The notes under the pieces: generated by a model | The model's input: the letters and a program-made list of their open reading frames with translations, nothing else | What the model was told of the DNA's origin: nothing | The model's database searches: none | Position numbers and translations under genes: made by a program | Shown here: positions 10,742 to 22,429 of the stretch, piece by piece | Numbering within the stretch: position 1 is the stretch's first letter | Layout: the number at the start of each line of letters is the position of its first letter | From: Citrus sinensis | Taxonomy: Eukaryota; Streptophyta; Magnoliopsida; Sapindales; Rutaceae | DNA length: 64,000 nt | Direction of reading: 5' to 3' | NCBI RefSeq assembly: GCF_022201045.2 | Contig: NC_068562.1 | Coordinates: 27,300,501-27,364,500, forward strand

Positions 10742-13700
10742 TCACACCTTTTTGATAATCTGAACAACATCCTCGTCCTCGAGCTCATGCTCCTGATGAG
10801 TATAAAGCACAAATATTTCTGGTTAGATCAGCAAAGGAGGTGAAGATGAATTTAAAAAAAAAATACAATTAAAACCAAAAAACAAAGAAAAGAAGAATGA
10901 AGACAGGAACTGAGAACACGACAATCGGGCTATAGAGTCAACCTTGCCAACTCTTTGTGGCTTGTGTTTTGCGCTTGACCCCCATACCAGAGCACTGCAC
11001 ATCAGGTTTCCAGATCAAAGTATTTAGTGCAGTATAAAAAAAGGGACTGAAAAATGAATTCAAATTGGTTTCCAATATCCATGTTCTTCATTTCTTAAGA
11101 AATTCAAGCTTTTTGGAGCCATAAGTTTGGGAAAGAATACTCACTACTTAAATTGTTTAACCATATCTTTGTGAATTCGCTCGCAGAAATCCTCGACTGT
11201 CCTCTTTTTAGATGACAAAATCACAGGGTCTTCATAGTCCGGATTCATCCCTTTGGGCTTTGTGTATATACGAGTTAAATTAAGATATTCCCATATCTTC
11301 TCCAGCAAACCATCAAGGTTCCATTCCAGATGCGCACTGCACAGTAGTTATCACAATTTACAAAACAAATGAGCAAATAAAGCCCATGAAATCCTTGAAA
11401 GCGTGCTAACTTATAATCTTACAGCAAGAAAGCAGCAAATGTTTTCAATTTGATGCAACCATATTTTACATTAGTTCAGGAAACTCCAAATGGAATAATG
11501 GAACAGAGATCAATGACAAAAGACTTGAAACAATTATGGAAAGAGACAAATAAAAGTGGAAAGAACTTTACCTAACTGGGCAATAGTGAGGAAGCTTATC
11601 CAAAATCTCCAGCTCTTCAAGAGTAATCTGATCAATTTTGTTTATGACATAGATGCAAGGCATATATATCCTACTGCCTTCGATGACATCAATAAGGTCA
11701 TCAGCTGTTGCATCGTATCTCAGAGTGATATCAGCATTATGAATTCTGTATTCACTGCATATTGCCTTCACAGTCTCAAGGTCAAGATTTGTGTTGGTAA
11801 CTGTTGAGGTGAAATTGATACCTCCCTTATCTTTCTTCCTGAATGTCAGATTAGGTGGTTGTTTGTTTAACCTATTAAAAGAATACAACTTATCAAATTG
11901 ATCTAAAAAATATATAATTACACAAAAGTGAGGTGGTCAAGGTTAAATTGAAAAAAATAATAATTAAACAAACTAAAAGCAAAGAGGATAAGTTCTGGAG
12001 TGTGGGAAAAAGACATCTATGTTCTCAAATGCAGATACTGTTATAAATATGACTTAAGAGGCATAAGATAGATGTTAAAAGGAATATTAAAGAAGCACGG
12101 TCCACTGGGTAGTGCTGAATAGAGTAAGCTTTAGAAAATTACACAGAGAAGAGTAGGACCAACTACTGTATGATTTATCAAATATCAAAGGAATGCTTAA
12201 CGTATTGCAAATAGCAATAGAAAGTCCTTTAGGGAATTTGGTTATTAACACTTTCTAGGAAAGAAAAAAAAAAGAGAATGCCAACCAACTAAAAACAATT
12301 GGCTCACAATTTTTAAAATCAGCAGATACAAAATGTTTAAAATTTATTAGCACTAGCATCAAACTAAAAAACAACTGAACAGATGGAGGCATGAAACCAG
12401 AGAAACTATACAGTGAAATAAAGTGCAATTGATATACCAGAACACCAGCTTAGAGCATGAAAATATAACAGATACGTTCAGATTACCTAATGCCAAATCC
12501 CTCAAGCTCTTTCTCTATCAGACGCTTGTGAGTTATTGGCTTTATTGCATCAAGAACAATTAAGATACAATTGCATGTCCTAGCAGTACTGATAACCTGA
12601 ATTGCAAATAAATGACTTTTCAATAAAATGATTCCCAAAGAGTAGAGCATACAAAGATGCAAATGAAACAGAAATATCCAAACTAGACAACCAGATCTGC
12701 GTACAAAACGCATAAAAGGAGAGAGGGAGGAAAAAAAAGTAATGTTAAAAATAGAACCACAAAATAGTAGACAGATAAAATTCAAAAATAGAACCACAAA
12801 ATACTAGACTGATAAAATTCAATCTCATCATTATCAGTAACGACCACAATAACAAAGACAAGATTGAAAATTTTCCAGCTACAAAAAAAGCATGATGCTC
12901 GAAAGAGATTCTCCAAAATAAAAGTATACACCAAACATATTATGATTACCTGTCTTCCTCTACCCTTCCCATCCTTAGCACCCTCGATGATACCAGGAAG
13001 ATCCAACAACTGCAAATCATAATAGCTGCAGCATTATATTTATCTTTAAAGAAAGAACCTATATTAGGAAGGAAGATTGAGAATCATGAGGTTATAAAAT
13101 CATGAATCTAATCTAAATGTGTGAATTTATCAAATAACATTTTGACATGATGGCATGCATTATGACAAATTGCCTCTCCATTATTTTTTATCAGATTCTC
13201 AAATAAGTCAAATTTGTGAAACTTATATGATCAACATTGAACCCATATCCTATTACAAAACTTGATATATGAAACCCTATGGATCATAAATACCGATCAG
13301 TGAATTTGAATTCAATAAAAGATTCAAAATCCAAGTTCACATTCTTTCTCACACTTGCTCCCTCACACTTTTTGGTTTTTTAATAGAAATATAACACGTA
13401 GATCAACCGAAATATAACAAGTAGATCCTACACATTATGCTTGACTGAAGCTCCTCTAACTAGATACAAAAATATAACAACCTCTTGACATAACTTTCAT
13501 CATTCAACTCGAAATGATAAACTAAATAGTATTTTATATTTCAGGTTGTGGCACTGCCCAAAATAAAAGTACAAATAATTAACAATACCTGAATTTTGGC
13601 ACCTCTATACGTAATCACACCCGGGATACAGGTTAAAGTAGTAAATTCATATGAAGCAACCTGCAAACCAGAAAGAAGAGGAGTCACACTAAGGAAGCAG

Positions 13701-15204
13701 AAATTTTACAAATAAACAAGTTTCATCTCATCTTTCCCGTCCCCTTAATGCAGAACACATTAATGAGATCAAGAGGAGTCACACTAGGGAAGCATAAATT
13801 TTACAAATAAACAAGTTTCATCTCATCTTCCCCATCCCCTTAATGCAGAACACATTAATGAGACCACAAACAACAATTTCATACCTCTGAAAATGTCCCT
13901 GTTAACTTATTCAAAAGTGTAGATTTCCCAACTGAGGGGAAACCGACTAGACCAACTCTAGAATCTCCACTTTTAGTGACATCAAAACCTTCCCCACCAC
14001 CACCACCACCTCCTTTGGACGTAGGTGTAAGAAGTTCCCTTCGTAGCTTTGCAAGTTTAGCCTAAAAACACAAAAATAATCACATATAGCATCGTCAAAA
14101 TATAAAATTATAATGAAACAGCAAGAGGTGAGTGTGAATGATGATCAAATGAGGCTGGGACTCAGAAAGGTTAGATCATTTCTAATACATAACCAATAGT
14201 TATCATGTTAACTATCACATTTGAAAAATTATGTTTTCACAGTTCTTCAACTGAATATAAAGAAAACCAGTCTCACATTAGCCTCTAACAAGGTGATCAT
14301 CAAAAGTCAACTATAACATCAAATTCAATACGTTGATCATGCCAAATAGACTTTCCTCTGGCATCCAGTTATGAGGTATAATCTTATTCCTATTTCAAAA
14401 TTATTTAATGTAGGGAAGGATTGGTTCTAAAAATAAGTCATAAGATACATTAGTGAAGCAAACAAAGGTGCTAAAACTAAATTGATAGTAAAAGATAATA
14501 TCCCTTCTAAATTGGCCACACACTATACTCTTCCAAATCAGAACATAAAAGTGGAATATATTCCCCTAAAATACTGGAGCAATTTTCATTGCTTATATAA
14601 GAAAAGGAAATATTTGAGATATAAAACTTCACAAACAACTCACTCTATGCAGGCAACGAGCATGATTAAACATACGTTATTTTTTAACGTTTACAAATTA
14701 TTTACAAGCTTATCACAAGCTGTGAAAAGAGTGGGGATTTATCTGAAGGTTTTCAAATTATTATTTTCATGAATGATAAAAGAATCAATATTTTAAGTAA
14801 TAAAAGGGGAATTTTTAAGTAATAAGGGGGGATACTTCACTAAATTGGGGGTGAGTGGAAATTCAAAAACCTAAGAGGATCTGATTGAAATTTTCCATTG
14901 CACCACACTTTGCAATTCAACAGAAAAATTCATGTACCTTGAGCAAGCCAAGATGATGCGCTGTAGCTTTGTTCTTCTGAGTCCTCGCCATCTACAACAC
15001 ACACAAACAAAGCCAGATGTTCATATTCTAGTCTCATATATTCAATTCTCAATTTTCACGAACATATTTTTGAGAGTTAATAAAACACAAAAACAAAAAA
15101 AAATTTGAAAAAAATAATTAGTTGAAATATCAATAAAATTAGTAAAATTCAAACGGAGTTACTTCATCTTCGATGTCCTTGATTTTCTGCATGACAGTCG
15201 CCAT
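10742..15204 (-). CDS. DRG1: Developmentally regulated GTP-binding protein, DRG1 type
   Basis: Ten exons on the minus strand join in frame with GT-AG introns: 15163-15204, 14938-14991, 13885-14061, 13589-13660, 12950-13009, 12487-12596, 11572-11871, 11145-11336, 10943-10994 and 10742-10792. They give 369 residues. This is an Obg/DRG-family GTPase of the cytosol. In animals and yeast, DRG1 binds DFRP1 and acts on ribosomes and translation. Visible signs are the N-terminal helix with [20 protein letters not shown] (20-residue core), a seven-Gly run at 49-55, P-loop GFPSVGKST at 72-80, G3 DLPG at 118-121, the DRG hallmark [12 protein letters not shown], and G4 NKID at 249-252. A C-terminal TGS domain ends in [12 protein letters not shown]. 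The KKDKGGIN and [10 protein letters not shown] segments place it with DRG1 rather than DRG2. Intron 3 contains a 95-bp tandem duplication and intron 5 a 36-bp one. Confidence 0.95.
12750..12820. repeat. Two-copy short tandem repeat in DRG1 intron 5
   Basis: A unit of about 35-36 bases with the core AGAACCACAAAATA is repeated twice back to back with a few mismatches. It lies wholly within an intron. Confidence 0.75.
13676..13865. repeat. 95-bp tandem duplication in DRG1 intron 3
   Basis: Copies span 13676-13770 and 13771-13865, begin with AAGAGGAGTCACACTA and are about 94% identical. The array lies between exons 3 and 4 and ends about 20 bases from the exon 3 donor. Confidence 0.9.
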
Positions 15205-15450
15205 TGTCGCAGATGAGACAGGATTATCAAACAGGTAATCAGATCAACGGTTAACCGGCGGTTCAGATTGAGCTGTGACGATTATCTCTGCGTTAATTTG
15301 AGAAACAGAGAGAGTTTTTGAGGTAGAAGAAGAAGACGAAGGTCCTCGAAGAAAACGGCGAAGGGTTTTAATTGAAGATAAAACTCTGGGCTCAGCCCGA
15401 ATTGCCCATGTCGCCCGTTGGGCCGAACGGATTACGGCCCAGTCTATTTG
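15205..15450 (-). promoter_or_regulatory. DRG1 proximal promoter with site II-like motifs
   Basis: Several TGGGCC/TGGGCT-type motifs lie on one strand or the other: 15387-15392, 15419-15424 and 15436-15441. A telo-box-like AAACCCTT sits near 15361 on the minus strand. Site II (TGGGCY) with telo-boxes is typical of plant translation and cell-growth genes and is bound by TCP factors, which fits a ribosome-linked GTPase. The function is inferred from the motifs. Confidence 0.5.
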
Positions 15451-15483
15451 TTTGTTGGATGACGGTTCACTTTTTCTTTTTAA

Positions 15484-15508
15484 CAAGAAGAAGAAGAAGA
15501 AGAAGAAT
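15484..15508. repeat. (GAA)n microsatellite
   Basis: A run of AAG/GAA triplets upstream of DRG1. Confidence 0.85.
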
Positions 15509-16380
15509 AAAATCAGTAAATTGACCAAAAAAATTTTGTAATTTGAAGACTTCATATAGTATGTACAATAAGTCATGACGTAAACAATATTTCTCACATC
15601 TCGTTAATCTATTCTTTTGATACCGTTCATGAAGTATTACAAAATTGCAATTGCTTTATGTGTGTAACCAGTCGTTATAAGATTGGTAATATGGATTACC
15701 GCGAAATATAATTTTAAAAATATTTTTGGTCCTATTTAGTATTGAGTTTAAACTGTGGTTTAAAAATTAAGTTGATTTAATCTACTACTTATATGATAAA
15801 AAATTTATAAATTTTTTATAATTTTTTATCAAATCTATTAAGTCTATTTACTACATACTAATTTTTATTTTTTAATTACAATTTTTTTTTTACACCAACT
15901 GTAGTTTAGAAGTTATATCGTCTCATTTTCAAATAGGGCATTTGTCAAATAATACCTATTGTTTATCAGTTCAACATTATAAAAATGATTTTTACGATCA
16001 CAGCCATATTTTGAATTAAAGCCAAAAGACTACTATCAAAGAATATCATTTATTTTGATTTTGAAACTGGTAAAATTGTTGAAGCCCGTAAGAAGAATAG
16101 AAAACTTGCTAGTTGCTAGAAAGGGAACGAGAAAATGGCTGTAATTTTCCATTCAATAGACTAGGGGCAAAAAATTCATACAATTGGATTTGGTTAAGGA
16201 TGTTAGAGGCTCAAGCTACCTATATACAAAAAGGGCCTGTAGGATGTTAGAAGTCAATTCCCAGAAAATATTTCTCTCCACAGCAAGTTTGATCTTTAGC
16301 TAGTGTGTTCTTTAGAGCTTTCTTGTGGGGGTTTTCGCTGTGGTGCTTCGACTGAATGCTTCGGACTCCAGCAGCCAGTG
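15509..16380. other. AT-rich intergenic DNA without a recognised gene
   Basis: No domain-bearing open frame is seen and no clear element ends were found. It runs into the decayed EF1B/DRG1 copy. Confidence 0.45.
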
Positions 16381-17260
16381 ACTAAATGTTATTCACTGAA
16401 TGATGAAGATAACAGTTACCATTCTCGATGACTGTTGACAATCTCATCAAGGAACATTTTGTGTCCGAACCAATACATGAGTATGATGTACATAGCTGCA
16501 TAGTGTAGCGTACAACGAGGTATGACTTCGGGATTACTGGCGACAGCTGCTGAAGAATCTTCTTGATCAATACTCAATTCTCACTGCATGCAAAGTGAAA
16601 GTTATATTTTAGAATTTCCATTTTTATTTCAAGTGTATAGTTTCCACTGTGGATTTTGTTCTCAGTGGACAGTGTCATTGCACCGACTTTGCTAGTTTCA
16701 CGATGAAGAATTAGTTTTATTGCATTGCAGCTCCAGATCTAAAGTGGCAATATTTTATTTAAAGCGCAAACCATGTTTACAGATACCATTCATGAAACTC
16801 CAAATGGAATTATCACAGAAATTAATGAGAGAAGACTTTAAAAATTACCAAAGAAAAAAAAGGAGAAAATTAAAATACCACTTACCTAACTGGTAAGCAG
16901 CAATCAAAAATAATTTGATCAATCTTGTTTACGTCATATGACCTTCAAATGATATCAGCATTATGAATTGTGTTTTCTAGGCAAGACATGTATTGGTGCT
17001 TTTGAAGAGACCCCCTTATCTCTCTTCCAGAGATCAGGCACTCCTTGCTTCAACCTGTTACAAGTTAAAATCAACAAGAGGAATAAACAATAACTCAAAG
17101 GATTAAAGGAGGACCCGAAAGAAAAAAAACTATGTTCTGGAATGTGAAAAAATGAAGGGAAAACAAGTGCTAGAATGCAAATGATCTTATAGAAATACAA
17201 CTTAGGAGGCATAACATGGATGTTAAAAGAAATATTCAAGAACCAAGAGAGAACATATTA
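16381..17260. pseudogene. Decayed partial duplicate of the EF1B/DRG1 3' region
   Basis: On the plus strand, 16410-16520 matches the EF1B exon 6 region: ACTGTTGACAATCTCATC, then the equivalent of EHL..EPI.EY, with a small deletion after the DD pair and an in-frame TAG where the parent has VAF. From about 16780, minus-strand DRG1 material follows: the intron after exon 7 (AAACTCCAAATGGAAT), a shortened exon 7 (around 16884-17055, with TGATCAAT and GATATCAGCATTATGAATT), and intron 6 sequence up to 17260. DRG1 exons 8-10 and the intervening 3' ends are missing. Order and orientation follow the parent genes at 9.3-12.1 kb, so this is a segmental DNA copy, not a retrocopy. It cannot encode either protein. 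Confidence 0.88.
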
Positions 17261-17755
17261 ATATATTCAAAAATATTTTTCTTCTTTTTCTTTACCCCAT
17301 ATTTTCATTGACCTTAAATTTGTTTTCATTCTCATTTCTCGAAGAATCAAGATACATAGCATATTTAATTTTCTGAAAATAAAAACCTATCTACTTACTA
17401 GCTTGGTGTTCCAATTGTAGTGAAAATAAGTCCAGTGATCTCAGAAGACTCTGTATCTCAGAAGAAAGTCTCTATCAGCAGATTCTCCCTCTCTGGGGTT
17501 TCAAACCTGAGAAGGATCCAATTCACTACTTTTACGCTTCAACTCATACAGTAACCCATGTTGCTGTAAAAAGAAGTCAACTTGCTGACAGGTAATGCAC
17601 CTGAGAACTTTTTAATATTCTACACTGAATTGTCAGTAGAGTGGCCACAATGTGGATGTATTCTAGAAGCGTATTCATCTTAGCTCAAGGTTAAAACTGC
17701 TTCAAATAAGGCTTTGGTTTTTCAGTGCTATTGTCAGCAACTTGTCCTCAGTCAT
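17261..17755. other. 3' flank of the PPR gene, no gene seen
   Basis: AT-rich and without a convincing open frame. It probably includes the PPR 3' UTR. Confidence 0.4.
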
Positions 17756-20308
17756 TCAACAGAGCGCCGAAGTATTAGGTACATAACCGACGCCCTTAAT
17801 GTGAAGAATCAAATTATCCAAAATTGAATACGTTAGATCAGCTGCATGATGACTTTTGTCTCTGGCAACAAAAGCGTGGACCTCATTATTCACTTCTATC
17901 CAACTACGACCAGCTTCTTTCATTATCCCATCAAGGTCCATTTTCTTCCTCACCTGCTTGGCATCAGCCCACATACTGTTACATGCAAAAGTATTTGAAA
18001 GCAGAGTATATGAACCACTATCCATTGGATCTATAGAAATTGCCATCTCCGCTGCATATCTTCCCAGTTCAACATTGCCAAACATTCTACATGCATTGAG
18101 TAAACTCCTCCACACAACTGCTGCTGGTTTTATTGGCATTTTCTCAATAAAATCCTTTGCTTCATATAGTTTGCCCGCACGGCCTAAAAGAGAAGCCACA
18201 GATGCATAATGTTCCATCCCTGGTTCAATTCCAAACCCAGCCATTGATTGAAAGTGATCAAGTCCATCTTCTATGAGTCCTGCATGGCTACATGCTGATA
18301 GCACACCCACAAATGTGATGTAATTGGGTTCTAGTCCTTCTATTATCATTTCTCTGAACAATAAAAGGGCTTTCATGGGTTCCCCATGATGTGCATTAGT
18401 ACAAATCATGGAATTCCAACAGGCAACGTCTTTCCAAGTTGTGGAACCAAAAGTTTCATAAGCATCTTCAAGGCTTCCACATTTAGCATACATATCGATA
18501 AGTGCACTTGTAATAAATGGATCAAAGTCCAGACCCAGCTTTATAAGGTGGTTATGGAACTGTTGACCATGCTTCAGACTTCCTAGGTTACTGGCTGCAG
18601 TGATTAGAGCAGCAAAAGTAAACTCGTTAGGTCTTTGTTGCGATAGGAGTAGTTCAAGATAGAGTTTGATAGCCTCTTCATTTTCCAACTGTTGAGTGTA
18701 ACCCAAAAGCATGGCGTTCCATACAACAATATCTCTCTGATTCATCTCATCAAACACAAGTCTTGCGTCCTTATTACTAAAGCACTTGGAATAAGCATCT
18801 ATTAGAGCACTTCCAGCAAATACATCCAAGAAGACCCCATATTTGATGATGAGACCATGAATTTGCTTGCTTGATTCCAAGGAAAAAACTGAAGATGATA
18901 ATCCGAGGAGGCTAACAAAGGTCAAGAGGCCTGGGGGAACAAATCCAACCCTCATCTCATGAAAAAGATCCAATGCTTCAGATAGCTTCTCCTGTTTTGA
19001 GTATCCTTCAATCATTGCATTATATGAGACCACATTGCGATCAGCCATAACATCAAAAACTTTTCTTGCTTCAGTCAACGAATCACATTTTGCATACATA
19101 TCAACCAAAGAATTTTTCACAAAATTATCTGACTCAATATTGGCCTTAAAAGAGTAAGCATGCACTTGTCTCCCTTGCTCTAGAGCCTCAACTGAACCAC
19201 ATGATGTGAGAACACTAGAGCAAGCAAAGTCATCAGGCTTCCATCCCGATCTTGTCATCTCTGTGAACAGTTTCATGGCTTCTCTATCAAAAGAATTTTG
19301 CATATATCCACCAATCAATGTGGTCCATGAAATAATATTTTTAACTTCAATCTCATCGAAAAGCCTTCTAGCCATTTTCACTCTACCACATTTCGAATAA
19401 AAATCCATAAGCACGTTAATAACTGAAACATCCATTCCCATTCCTCTCCTCAAAACATGAGCATGAATTTGCTTTCCTCCCCCAACAAACTGAAGCATTG
19501 AACAAGCACTCAACACACTAGAGAGCAAGTACTTATCATGAACAACATCAGTCTCCCTCATTTGATTAAATAAGTTCAATGACAAATCGCTCCTCCCACT
19601 CTTCACATACCCAGTTATAATTGTAGTCCAAGAAACGGCCGTTTTCACCATTAAACCATCAAAGACAAATTTTGCATCATCCACACTTCCATTTTTTGCA
19701 TATAAATTCATCAGAGATGTACCCACATAAACATCTCGATCAAAACCGCTCTTAATAACAAAACTGTGCATTTGCTCACCCGCATTACCACCATCACCAC
19801 CACCACCCAATTGCGTGCAGGCACAAATAACACTCGATAAAATGTAATCGTCAGGCCTCCCATTACCAACTTTTAAAAACCCAATAAACACCATCAAAGC
19901 TTCCTCCCCATAACCTTTTTTAGTATACATAGAAACCAACGAAGACCACGAAACTAAATTCCTCTCAGACATTGTATCAAACAACTTCCGCGCACCATCC
20001 AAATCATTAGCTTTCGAATAATTTCTCAAAAGCATGTTCGCAAGAAAAGTATCACATTGTAAGCCACTGATGACAATTTGTGCGTGAACTTGTTTGTAAC
20101 ACGTAATACGTTCGTTGTTGAAATTGTCAGGTAAAGGGCGTTGCAGGAACCAGGCTAACACGCTGCGTTTTGTACTGATATTGAAAGATTGAAGAGATGG
20201 GTTTCGTGGAGAAAATGTAACCGATTTCAATAAGTTGGAGGAGTTGCAATTCTTGATTTTGTGATGAGGCTTTCTCAGACTGTGAGTTAAGCGTTGGTGA
20301 ACTCTCAT
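17756..20308 (-). CDS. PLS-class pentatricopeptide repeat protein, E subgroup
   Basis: An intronless frame of 850 residues, as is usual for plant PPR genes. The first 60 or so residues are rich in Arg, Ser and His with no acidic cluster, suggesting an organellar targeting peptide. The rest is a tandem PPR array with recurring signatures such as NLVSWSSLVSMYTKKG, AVSWTTIITGYVKSG, SALIDMYAKCGSLEDA and NYITFVGVLSACSHAGL. It ends in E-type motifs (KPAAVVWRSLLNACR, SWIEVNNEVHAF, then GYVPNTSALC). No DYW deaminase domain follows. Such proteins bind single RNA sites in mitochondria or plastids, usually for C-to-U editing, and E-class members depend on a DYW partner in trans. Its position next to DRG1 and shikimate kinase points to an At4g39530 orthologue (recalled). 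The RNA target cannot be read from here. Confidence 0.95.
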   Translation of the reverse strand: MRVHQRLTHSLRKPHHKIKNCNSSNLLKSVTFSPRNPSLQSFNISTKRSVLAWFLQRPLPDNFNNERITCYKQVHAQIVISGLQCDTFLANMLLRNYSKANDLDGARKLFDTMSERNLVSWSSLVSMYTKKGYGEEALMVFIGFLKVGNGRPDDYILSSVICACTQLGGGGDGGNAGEQMHSFVIKSGFDRDVYVGTSLMNLYAKNGSVDDAKFVFDGLMVKTAVSWTTIITGYVKSGRSDLSLNLFNQMRETDVVHDKYLLSSVLSACSMLQFVGGGKQIHAHVLRRGMGMDVSVINVLMDFYSKCGRVKMARRLFDEIEVKNIISWTTLIGGYMQNSFDREAMKLFTEMTRSGWKPDDFACSSVLTSCGSVEALEQGRQVHAYSFKANIESDNFVKNSLVDMYAKCDSLTEARKVFDVMADRNVVSYNAMIEGYSKQEKLSEALDLFHEMRVGFVPPGLLTFVSLLGLSSSVFSLESSKQIHGLIIKYGVFLDVFAGSALIDAYSKCFSNKDARLVFDEMNQRDIVVWNAMLLGYTQQLENEEAIKLYLELLLSQQRPNEFTFAALITAASNLGSLKHGQQFHNHLIKLGLDFDPFITSALIDMYAKCGSLEDAYETFGSTTWKDVACWNSMICTNAHHGEPMKALLLFREMIIEGLEPNYITFVGVLSACSHAGLIEDGLDHFQSMAGFGIEPGMEHYASVASLLGRAGKLYEAKDFIEKMPIKPAAVVWRSLLNACRMFGNVELGRYAAEMAISIDPMDSGSYTLLSNTFACNSMWADAKQVRKKMDLDGIMKEAGRSWIEVNNEVHAFVARDKSHHAADLTYSILDNLILHIKGVGYVPNTSALC

Positions 20309-21283
20309 TCTAGAGCTCCCGCACGTTCATGTTCAAATGTTGCCGCCACTGCCTTTAGCTGTTGGTAACAGAGCTGGGAGAGACCATCTCTGCATCTGTC
20401 CTAGTCCAAACTCAAATGTTAAACCTTGGGCAGAGTTTGGAGTTAACGTTTTAAGCCCATCTAACAATTATTATGAAGGGTATGTCCTTTAACACCCCGC
20501 AAAAGTACTTATAAAACCTCCATTCGGTTGAAATTACTGAACAACTAAAGGTAAGTTTTTTTTTTTAATAGAAATTCAATTAAACACTTAAATAAATTAT
20601 TCTTTTAAAAAATTCTTTACACATATCTCATTTCATAATTCACATTTATGTTTTTGATTTTAATTAATTTTTTTGAAAAGATTATAGAAATATAAACAAT
20701 ATTATGAGAAAAAAATAATTTAAGACTTTAAGATTTATACACATTTTATAAATAAAAAATTTAAAGAAACGTTTTTTAGAGTAAAATTCTATGAAAATAT
20801 GGTTATTCTAACACATGGGTTTGTGTTTTATAAATTAAATTAAGAAATATAACCGCGCTTCGCGTGACTTTGGAAAAAGAATTTAGTATTATCATTTTTT
20901 CTTACTTGCACTTGATGAAACTGGTAAAAAATATGAATTGATTTTTTTTTAAGATGAGTTAGTCTTATAAAACTGATGTTATTTATGAGAGTTAATTATT
21001 TTTTTATTAACTTTAAAAATATATATTAATGTGTATAGTGTAAGTGTACAAACCTTATACCTTTTGTAGTTATTGATAAGTTCCAAATTATATTCAACTT
21101 TCTAATCTGTTAGAACTTTTATATCTTTTTTTTTTCCAACCAGCTATAACGAACTCAATATCACCCACACCACATAAACTTCTAACAACATCTGTAATAT
21201 TATGAAAAAAATAACATAAACATGTTAAAATATAAGGATCAATTATTTTTAATATACGCTTAAAGATTAACAAACATTAGTAA
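20309..21283. other. PPR 5' flank and AT-rich intergenic DNA
   Basis: A minus-strand TGGGCT site II-like motif lies near 20455 upstream of the PPR gene. The rest is AT-rich with no gene seen. Confidence 0.4.
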
Positions 21284-21795
21284 TTAAAAAAAAACTGAGA
21301 GGAGTGTATTATTATTCACACGTGTATCAATCAAATTCGGAGATATGAATTGGAATCCATTGATTGAAATCTTAACAGTTCCTTCTTCTAACCTCTTAAG
21401 TGAAGTTATAACCAAGAAAATAATATTATACTGATTTGAAAGTGGTATGTACTCGCCAGTAGTTGAAACAACTTTCAAATTCTTGACACTATACAAAGAA
21501 CCATCACTCAACATGTGCCTAAACCTTGTCACTAAATTTTTCCTGATTGTTGCATGCATTAGATTTTTCGACAAAAAGAAAATGCTACATTAAGTGTAAA
21601 ACAATTGGGAAAAAAATTAAAGAAAACAATGGGAGAAAGAATTTTTATACAACCTTTTCATCAATATAAATCATGTTCACACTAATCAATTCTCCATTCT
21701 TCTTGGTATTAACAGACTTCCACACTCTACAAAGCTTAACCCTTATCATCCAACTATCTTTATCATTGTTCAACTCATGAAGAAAATAGTACTGT
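21284..21795 (-). pseudogene. RPA70/DUF223-like OB-fold fragment
   Basis: Two conserved blocks read on the minus strand. Block 1 (21795-21654) contains WMIRVKLCRVWKS and GELISVNMIYIDEK, ending at a GT donor. Block 2 (21574-21284) contains MHATIRKNLVTRF and the DGSLYSVKNLKVV motif. Together they resemble the first OB fold of plant replication protein A1-like/DUF223 proteins, often found in large repeat families and in Helitrons. I see no AG acceptor next to block 2 and no further OB folds or zinc ribbon, so I call it a fragment or decayed copy. It could instead be the end of a gene whose other exons I missed. Confidence 0.6.
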
Positions 21796-21810
21796 ATGAA
21801 GCACAAAATA

Positions 21811-22369
21811 CATATTATTGAATTTAAATAGAAAGAGGAAAAGACATGTAATCTAATAATTATTTTCTATTTTTAATATTTTGTAATGTAATTATTTTTT
21901 AATCTCAACCAATATATTAGACAATAGAGAATATAAAAAGATGAGAAATAATGATGCCACAAATCTTAAATACTTAATGTTTATAGAGTTTGAAGAAGAT
22001 AAAAGGCACTAAACAAAATGTTGCATAATTAAATATGAGATTATGACATTGAAATTAGGCCCTAACGGCATTGTTGAGGGAAGATGAAGGAAAATTCCTT
22101 CCTATATTAATTAATTGATTGATATATTTTAAATCACTAAAGTTTAATTGTTGGCATAATAAAATAAATGAATGCTTTAAGACTTATAATTAATTATTAT
22201 TAATGGTTACATATTGTTGAATTTAAATAGAAAGATGAAAAGACATGTAATCTTTTGTAATCTAATGATTATTTTCTATTTTTAATATTTTGTAATATAA
22301 TTATTTTTTAATCTCAACTAATATATTAGATAATAGAGAATATAAGAAGATGAGAAATAGTGATGCAAC
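21811..22369. repeat. Spaced direct repeat of about 150 bp
   Basis: The segments 21811-21960 and 22210-22369 are near-identical. Both start around ATTGTTGAATTTAAATAG or a close variant and end in GATGAGAAATAATGATGC-like sequence. About 250 bases of AT-rich DNA lie between. They border the RPA-like fragment and could be remnants of a local duplication or of a larger element. Confidence 0.8.
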
Positions 22370-22388
22370 ATTACCTCTTATAGTCCCA

Positions 22389-22393
<5 letters not shown>

Positions 22394-22426
<33 letters not shown>
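22394..22426. repeat. (TA)n microsatellite
   Basis: A perfect alternating TA run of roughly 30 bases. Confidence 0.95.

Positions 22427-22429
<3 letters not shown>

Noticed and set aside
17824..18209. Plus-strand frames opposite the PPR gene
   Set aside because: They are antisense shadows of a well-supported PPR coding region.
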